A stretch of DNA of 64,000 bases, taken from positions 7,076,001 to 7,140,000 of the forward strand of contig NZ_CP107968.1 of the NCBI RefSeq assembly GCF_036084755.1, written 5' to 3'. Shown here piece after piece: positions 59,319-64,000 of the stretch. Source of the stretch: Streptomyces sp. NBC_00370. GTDB taxonomy: Bacteria > Actinomycetota > Actinomycetes > Streptomycetales > Streptomycetaceae. The notes under the pieces are model-generated. The model had not been told where the DNA came from. It ran no database searches and saw nothing but the letters and a program-made list of their open reading frames with translations. Position numbers and translations under genes: made by a program. Numbering within the stretch: the stretch's first letter is position 1; each line of letters begins with the position of its first letter.

Positions 59319-61535
59319 TCACAGCTCCTTGATACGGACGTTGCGGTACGAGACCAGGTCCGTGGTGCTGTGGTTCTGCAGGCCGATGTAGCCGGACGAG
59401 TAACGCCGTCCGTCCGTGCCCACGTCACCGTCGCGCGGCGGCTCGAAGGCCTGGCCCGCGTTGTTGTCGAACTCGTTGATCAGGACACCGTTGCGGAAGA
59501 TCTTGAAGTGCTGATCGACCGCCTGGATCTCGTAGTCGTTCCAGGTGCCCTTGGTGGTGGGATGCGCCCCGGCCAGACCCACGCGGTCGAAGCCGTAGAC
59601 GGACCCGGTCTTGTACATGTCGCCGCCAGGACCGTCGTAGACCTGGATCTCGTGGCCGTAGTTGATCGCCACCCACTCAGGACGGGACTCCCCGGGGAAG
59701 TCGTGCGGCTGCGGGAAGCGGATGAAGACACCGCCGTTGGCGTTGCCCGTACCGGTGGCGTCGTCGCGGAACTGGAGCTTCAGTGAGAAGTTGTCGTACT
59801 TCCGCACCGGGTACCACTCCATGCCCAGACTGCCCCCGACCGTCGGGTTGACGGTCATGGTGCCGTCCGTGGTCAGGTCGATCTGACCGCCGCCGACGTG
59901 CTCCCACTTGTCGAAGGACGCCTGGGTGCCGTCGAAGATGTCCTTGTACCCCTCGGTCTGACCCGGGAGGCCGATCTTCGACTGCTTGGCGGCCTTGGTG
60001 ATCGCCTTCTGCTCGCGCTTGTCGATGACGTTCTCGCTCAGCAACTGGCTGAGCACACCGTCGACATGCTTCAGGAAGAGCGCCTGTGAGGTCCACTCAC
60101 GCTCGTCCTCGATCCGCTCGTTGATGGTGCAGCGGTTGCTGGTGATCCGGTTCGGCACACCCGTGTCGACCGTGCCGACGATGACCGTCAGCCGTTCGTC
60201 GTGCTCGGCGCACGGGGGCGGCGGCACGCCACCGCCCTCGACGACGGTGAACGACACCTCCTTGGCCTGCGAGGTGTTGCCGGCCTTGTCGGTCGCGCGG
60301 TGCGCCAGCGTGTGCGCGCCCGCCCGGTCGACGATGACCGGTGTGGTGTACGCGAGGTACGGGCCCGCGTCGATGGAGTACTCGACCTTGTCGACACCCG
60401 AGTCGTCGTCGGTGGCCGTGAGGGTCACCTTGGCACTCGTGATGTAGGCGCCGTTCGAGTTCTTGCTGCCCGTGACGGCCGCCGAGGTGACGGGAGCCGT
60501 CGTGTCCTCGGCCGGCGGTGCCACGACGGTGAAGTCGACCGACTTCTCCGCAGCCGCGTTGCCCGCCTTGTCGGTCGCGCGGTAGCGGACCGTCTGGGCG
60601 CCGGTCTCGTGGACCATCACCGGCGCGGTGTACGGCTGCCAGGCACCGTCGGCGCCGATCGCGTACTCGATGGTGTTGACGCCTGACCCGGTGTCGGACG
60701 CGGTCACCGTGACCGTGGCCATGCCCAGGTAGTTGCCGTCGGCGTCCTTCTCGCCGCTCACGGTCGCCGAGGTCTCCGGCGCCGTGGTGTCGTCGGTCGG
60801 TGGCGCCACGACGGTGAAGTCGGCCGACTTCTCCGCGGCGGCGTTGCCCGCCTTGTCGGTGGCCCGGTATCTGATCGACTGGTCACCGACCTGGTCCACC
60901 ACGACGGGGGCGGTGTAGGGCTGCCACTCGCCGTCGGCGCCGACCGCGTACTCGATGGTGCCGACCCCGGACGAGTCGTCCGTCGCCGTCACCGTGACGG
61001 TCGCCGAACCGACGTACGCGCCGTCGGCGTTCTGCTGTCCGTCCACCTTGGCCGCGGTCTCGGGGGCCGTGGTGTCCTCGCCACCGCCGCCGTCGGTCAC
61101 GACCAGGATGCCGGTCATCATGTTGTGGCCGGGCATGCTGCAGAAGTAGCGGTAGGTGCCCGGGGTCAGGTTGACCTCGACGGAGTGCTTGCCGCCGGTG
61201 TCGTCGGCCGGGTTGGCCAGGATGTTGACCGAGACGTCGTTGTTGTAGTCGGTGTTGGAGACGTCGAAGGTCAACGTGTGCGGCATGCCGGTGGTGTTGC
61301 CGGTCGCGGCGCTGTTCTCGAAGACGAGCGTCGCGGGGCCCGCCACCGCCGTGGTCGGTGCGCTGAGGAAGTGGTCGATGGGGTCACCGGCCGTCCAGTT
61401 GAGCGTCTGGGCCGCCGCCGCACCCGCCTTGGCGTCGGCGCCTGAGCGTCCGTACGCCGCGGTCGAGGTCAGCCCCAGCACCAGCAGCAACGCACCCACC
61501 AGGGCGGTCCAGAGGCGTAGAGGTCGCTGTCTCAC
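59319..61535 (-). CDS. Secreted cupredoxin / Ig-like repeat / DUF1080 (3-keto-disaccharide hydrolase) protein
   Basis: GTG 61535 overlaps the upstream stop (GTGA), giving 738 aa. A signal peptide (LWTALVGALLLVLGLTSTAAYG) is followed by a plastocyanin-like domain with copper ligands in GMPHTLTF and YFCSMPGHNMMTG (His, Cys, His, Met). Three repeats of about 95 residues follow (DTTAPET... to KSADFTVVAPP), OmpL47/Ig-like, each with RYRATDKAGN-type ends. A linker (about 455-525) leads to a C-terminal DUF1080 beta-jellyroll: GYKDIFDGTQASFDKWEHVGGG to GYIGLQNHSTTDLVSYRNVRIKEL. It acts outside the cell, perhaps in oxidising and cleaving 3-keto-glycosides with its operon partner. Confidence 0.9.
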   Translation of the reverse strand: MRQRPLRLWTALVGALLLVLGLTSTAAYGRSGADAKAGAAAAQTLNWTAGDPIDHFLSAPTTAVAGPATLVFENSAATGNTTGMPHTLTFDVSNTDYNNDVSVNILANPADDTGGKHSVEVNLTPGTYRYFCSMPGHNMMTGILVVTDGGGGEDTTAPETAAKVDGQQNADGAYVGSATVTVTATDDSSGVGTIEYAVGADGEWQPYTAPVVVDQVGDQSIRYRATDKAGNAAAEKSADFTVVAPPTDDTTAPETSATVSGEKDADGNYLGMATVTVTASDTGSGVNTIEYAIGADGAWQPYTAPVMVHETGAQTVRYRATDKAGNAAAEKSVDFTVVAPPAEDTTAPVTSAAVTGSKNSNGAYITSAKVTLTATDDDSGVDKVEYSIDAGPYLAYTTPVIVDRAGAHTLAHRATDKAGNTSQAKEVSFTVVEGGGVPPPPCAEHDERLTVIVGTVDTGVPNRITSNRCTINERIEDEREWTSQALFLKHVDGVLSQLLSENVIDKREQKAITKAAKQSKIGLPGQTEGYKDIFDGTQASFDKWEHVGGGQIDLTTDGTMTVNPTVGGSLGMEWYPVRKYDNFSLKLQFRDDATGTGNANGGVFIRFPQPHDFPGESRPEWVAINYGHEIQVYDGPGGDMYKTGSVYGFDRVGLAGAHPTTKGTWNDYEIQAVDQHFKIFRNGVLINEFDNNAGQAFEPPRDGDVGTDGRRYSSGYIGLQNHSTTDLVSYRNVRIKEL

Positions 61536-64000
61536 TGGGCTGCCTTCCTGGCGAGGTCCTTGGCGGCCGGAGTGGGCGCACCGCCCTTGTAGGTGATGTG
61601 CCACAGCGCGGAGTCCTTGTCGGAGTTGAAGAAGCCGCGCCCGTAGTCGAGGACGTAGAGCGAACCGTCCGGGGCGAACTTCCAGTCCATCAGGTTGCGG
61701 ATACCGCCCGCACCGACCGGAATGATCTTCCGCAGGGAGTCGGCGCTGACGGGCAGCCCGCCCGCGCCGGCGTTCTTCGGGTCCATCTGCACCGCGTGGC
61801 GCGGGTTGGTGGCGTCGTAGAAGTCACCCACGAACCACTTGCCGTCCCAGTACTCGGGCCACTTGACGCTGCTCTTGACCGTCGGGTCGAACCGGTAGAC
61901 CGGGCCGTCCATGGTGGCCTGGCCGCCGCCCTTGAGCCACGGCAGCAGGTACGTCGCCTGGGTCGGGTCGTAGCTGGGTACGCCGTCCGCGTTGCGCGGG
62001 TAGTCGGGCGCACCGCCCTGCGGCGAGTACCAGATGTTGTTGGCCTCGGCCGGCGGGATGTTCACCAGACCGTCGTTGTTGGGCGACTCGTTCTTCAGGT
62101 GGTCGCAGTCGTACCAGCCGAGCGGCTTGGTCGGGTCGGGCAGGTTGCGGTCGCGGTAGGGCTGCTTGTTGCCCATGCAGTAGGGCCAGCCGTGGTTGCC
62201 CGCGTGGGTGATGACCGAGAAGGTGTCGTACTTCGCCGGGCCCCAGGTGGTGCTCGGCTCACCCGCGTCGGGTCCGACCCAGCCCGCGTAGAGCGTGTCG
62301 GTCTTCTTGTCGATGGAGATACGTGCCGGGTTGCGCACGCCCATCACATAGATCTCACCGCGGGTCTTGCCGCCGCCCTCGGCGGTCTCCTTGCCGGTGA
62401 AGAGGTTCCCCTCCGGCAGGGTGTACGTGCCGTCCTGCTCGGGGTGGATCCGCAGGATCTTGCCGTTGAGGTTGTTGGTGTTGCCCGCCGTGCGGCGCGC
62501 GTCGGCGAAGGAGACACCCTTGTAGTTGGGCTCGGGGTTGTTGCCCGAGTAACCGTCGCTGAACTGCGACGAGTTGTTGTCACCGACGGCGATGTACAGG
62601 TTGCCCTTCGAGTCGAAGGCCATCCCGCCGCCCGCGTGGCAGCAGCTGTGGATCTGGGCGGGCCACTGGAGCAGCACCTTCTCGGAGGTCATGTCCAGCT
62701 TGTCGGTCGTCGGGTTCAGGGTGAACCTCGCGACCCGGCGCTGCCCGATCTGGGTGTCGCGGTCGATCTCGGAGAACGGCGAGTAGTAGACGTACACCCA
62801 GCCGTTGGTCGCGAAGTTCGGGTCCAGGGTGATCCCCAGCAGCCCCTCCTCGACCTTGACCAGCTCGTCGCCGCCGCCCTTGTTGCCGAAGACCGTCAGC
62901 GATCCCGCGAGGGTCACCTTCTTCGTCTTCGGGTCGTAGATGTGGATCTGGCCGATGCCCTTGCCGACGTTGGGGTCGTTCCAGTCCGTCACCACGGGCG
63001 CGTTCGCGGCGCCGCCGCCGCGGCCGATGTAGATCACCCGTCCGTCCGGCATGATCGTCATGCCGTGCGGCTCGCCGATCTGGTCCTGCTGGTCGGGCTG
63101 GTTCGGCTGGGTGACGCGCTCCGCCGTGTAGTTGGCGTCGATCGTCGCCTTGCAGTCGGCGCGCGAGAGGCGCGTCGTCCACTGGAGGGCGCCGCGCAGG
63201 TGGTCGCGGAAGTCGGTCTCGGAGTACGAGTCGGCCGTGCCGCCCATGGCGGTGTAGAACGAGCGGCCGCCGTCGTAGTCACGGCACCAGGAGACCGGGT
63301 GGTCGGCGCCGTTGGCGCCGGTGCCCGGCTTGTAGGTGCTCTCCCTGACCTTGGCGACGGTGTGCACCGAACCGGTCGGGTTGGTCGCCCAGTTGAACCA
63401 CTGGTCGGAGCGCTTCCACTCCAGCGGCAGGTCCTTGGTCGCCGGGTGGATGCGGTCGCCGACCTCGACGGTCGCGCGCTGGACGGCCGGCGGGGCCGAC
63501 GCGGCGGGCCGGGCCCCGATCAGTCCGGTGAACCAGTCCGAGTACGGCTCGGTGTTGGCCGCGTCATGGATGCCGAGGAAGCCGCCTCCGGCCTCCACGT
63601 ACGACTCGAGCCCGGCTTCCTGGTCGGGGTCGAGCACATCGCCGCCGCCCGTCAGGAAGACGACCGCGTTGTACTTGCCGAGCTTGTTGGCGTTGGTGAA
63701 GACCGAACCGTCCGCGGTGGCCTCGGTCTTGAAGCGCTTGCCCGCCGGGCTGGTCTGCCCGATCGCCTCGATCGCCTCGATACCGGCGTTGACGACGGGC
63801 GACTCCTCGGTCGCGGACGCGTAGTAGACGAGCACCTTGACGTTCGAGCCGCCGGGCGGCGAAGGAAGGTCGAGTGCCTTCGCCGTGGACACCGGCGCCT
63901 GGTTGGCGGTCGCGGCGGTTCCGCCGAGCAGAGATGCCGCCATCGCGCCGGCCAACAGGGCCACGGTTATTCCGCGCCTCGATCTTGACCGGTGATGTGG
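61532..64000 (-). CDS. Secreted ThuA + glucose/sorbosone dehydrogenase (PQQ-type) protein, N-terminus beyond the window
   Basis: The frame stays open through base 64000, past the GTG at 63964 (HHRSRSRRGITVALLAGAMAAS), so the true start lies outside. The basic run before the hydrophobic stretch resembles a Tat or Sec signal. A ThuA domain follows (VLVYYASATEESPVVNAGIEAIEAIG to SFYTAMGGTADSYSETDFRDHL), then a six-bladed dehydrogenase-like propeller: EPHGMTIMPDGRVIYIGRGGG, GLLGITLDPNFATNGWVYVYYSP, SCCHAGGGMAFDSKGNLYIAVGDN and LDYGRGFFNSDKDSALWHI. Such proteins oxidise sugars using PQQ. It is the upstream partner of the DUF1080 gene, with coupled translation. Confidence 0.9.
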   Translation of the reverse strand, partial: PHHRSRSRRGITVALLAGAMAASLLGGTAATANQAPVSTAKALDLPSPPGGSNVKVLVYYASATEESPVVNAGIEAIEAIGQTSPAGKRFKTEATADGSVFTNANKLGKYNAVVFLTGGGDVLDPDQEAGLESYVEAGGGFLGIHDAANTEPYSDWFTGLIGARPAASAPPAVQRATVEVGDRIHPATKDLPLEWKRSDQWFNWATNPTGSVHTVAKVRESTYKPGTGANGADHPVSWCRDYDGGRSFYTAMGGTADSYSETDFRDHLRGALQWTTRLSRADCKATIDANYTAERVTQPNQPDQQDQIGEPHGMTIMPDGRVIYIGRGGGAANAPVVTDWNDPNVGKGIGQIHIYDPKTKKVTLAGSLTVFGNKGGGDELVKVEEGLLGITLDPNFATNGWVYVYYSPFSEIDRDTQIGQRRVARFTLNPTTDKLDMTSEKVLLQWPAQIHSCCHAGGGMAFDSKGNLYIAVGDNNSSQFSDGYSGNNPEPNYKGVSFADARRTAGNTNNLNGKILRIHPEQDGTYTLPEGNLFTGKETAEGGGKTRGEIYVMGVRNPARISIDKKTDTLYAGWVGPDAGEPSTTWGPAKYDTFSVITHAGNHGWPYCMGNKQPYRDRNLPDPTKPLGWYDCDHLKNESPNNDGLVNIPPAEANNIWYSPQGGAPDYPRNADGVPSYDPTQATYLLPWLKGGGQATMDGPVYRFDPTVKSSVKWPEYWDGKWFVGDFYDATNPRHAVQMDPKNAGAGGLPVSADSLRKIIPVGAGGIRNLMDWKFAPDGSLYVLDYGRGFFNSDKDSALWHITYKGGAPTPAAKDLARKAAQ

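Noticed and set aside
61598..63988. Open frame of 796 codons antisense to the ThuA-dehydrogenase gene
   Set aside because: Val/Arg/Gly-rich composition without domains; the opposite strand encodes a clear secreted dehydrogenase.

Overview
The window reads as chromosomal DNA of a Streptomyces-like actinomycete. The support is very high G+C with strong third-position bias, frequent GTG/TTG starts and 4-bp (ATGA/GTGA) gene overlaps, a conservon (cvnABCDE), a WhiJ/Scr1-DUF397 cluster, ROK and IclR sugar regulators, and only two in-frame TTA (bldA-type) codons found by eye. I saw no rRNA, tRNA, CRISPR array, insertion sequence or att site. Both ends cut genes: a caspase-like gene on the left (5' end missing) and a ThuA/sugar-dehydrogenase gene on the right (N-terminus missing).

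Layout, left half. 1-3184: a caspase-like protease with a C-terminal EAD-like domain, a 63-aa peptide from a TTG start that looks like a modified-peptide precursor, and a stand-alone HEXXH peptide-modification enzyme. 3340-5988: a LAL-type ATPase regulator without its DNA-binding domain. 6088-9210: a Cys-cluster/pentapeptide-repeat protein, a D,D-carboxypeptidase and a MmyB-type regulator. 9555-15373: the conservon, ending in a CYP157-type P450 without the ExxR motif, with a terpene synthase facing it stop codon to stop codon. 15807-18647: a TetR regulator and a PAP2-DMT operon divide at a 26-bp-arm inverted repeat. 18758-22076: tdh-kbl threonine catabolism and a LysR regulator.

Layout, right half. 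22110-27643: xylose genes (xylB and xylA divergent, ROK repressor) and a second ROK regulator. 27841-39379: a hemicellulose/glycan operon with two ABC permeases, a GH95 enzyme, a CE7 esterase, a sugar-binding lipoprotein, a GH36 alpha-galactosidase and a GH2 beta-mannosidase. 39447-42500: a WhiJ/Scr1-type cluster with an anti-sigma-like ATPase and a DUF574-type methyltransferase. 42598-52059: a second sugar locus with a GH4 enzyme, an MmsA-type ABC importer, a TIM-barrel protein, an alcohol dehydrogenase, an enolase-superfamily dehydratase and an IclR regulator. 52133-56174: cupin, GlxA-type AraC regulator, YchJ-like protein and an MFS exporter fused to a winged helix. 56257-59249: a ThuA protein, then ATP-dependent ligase and LigD-type polymerase as divergent single-domain genes. 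59319-64000: a secreted ThuA/PQQ-type dehydrogenase and a cupredoxin/repeat/DUF1080 protein.

The central 30 kb is a plant-polysaccharide and sugar-acid utilisation region made of regulator-controlled modules. The left end is the most likely place for an undescribed system: a death-type protease beside a peptide precursor and its probable tailoring enzyme. All functions are read from motifs and context, with no database search. Start codons were picked by ribosome-binding site and family N-terminus.
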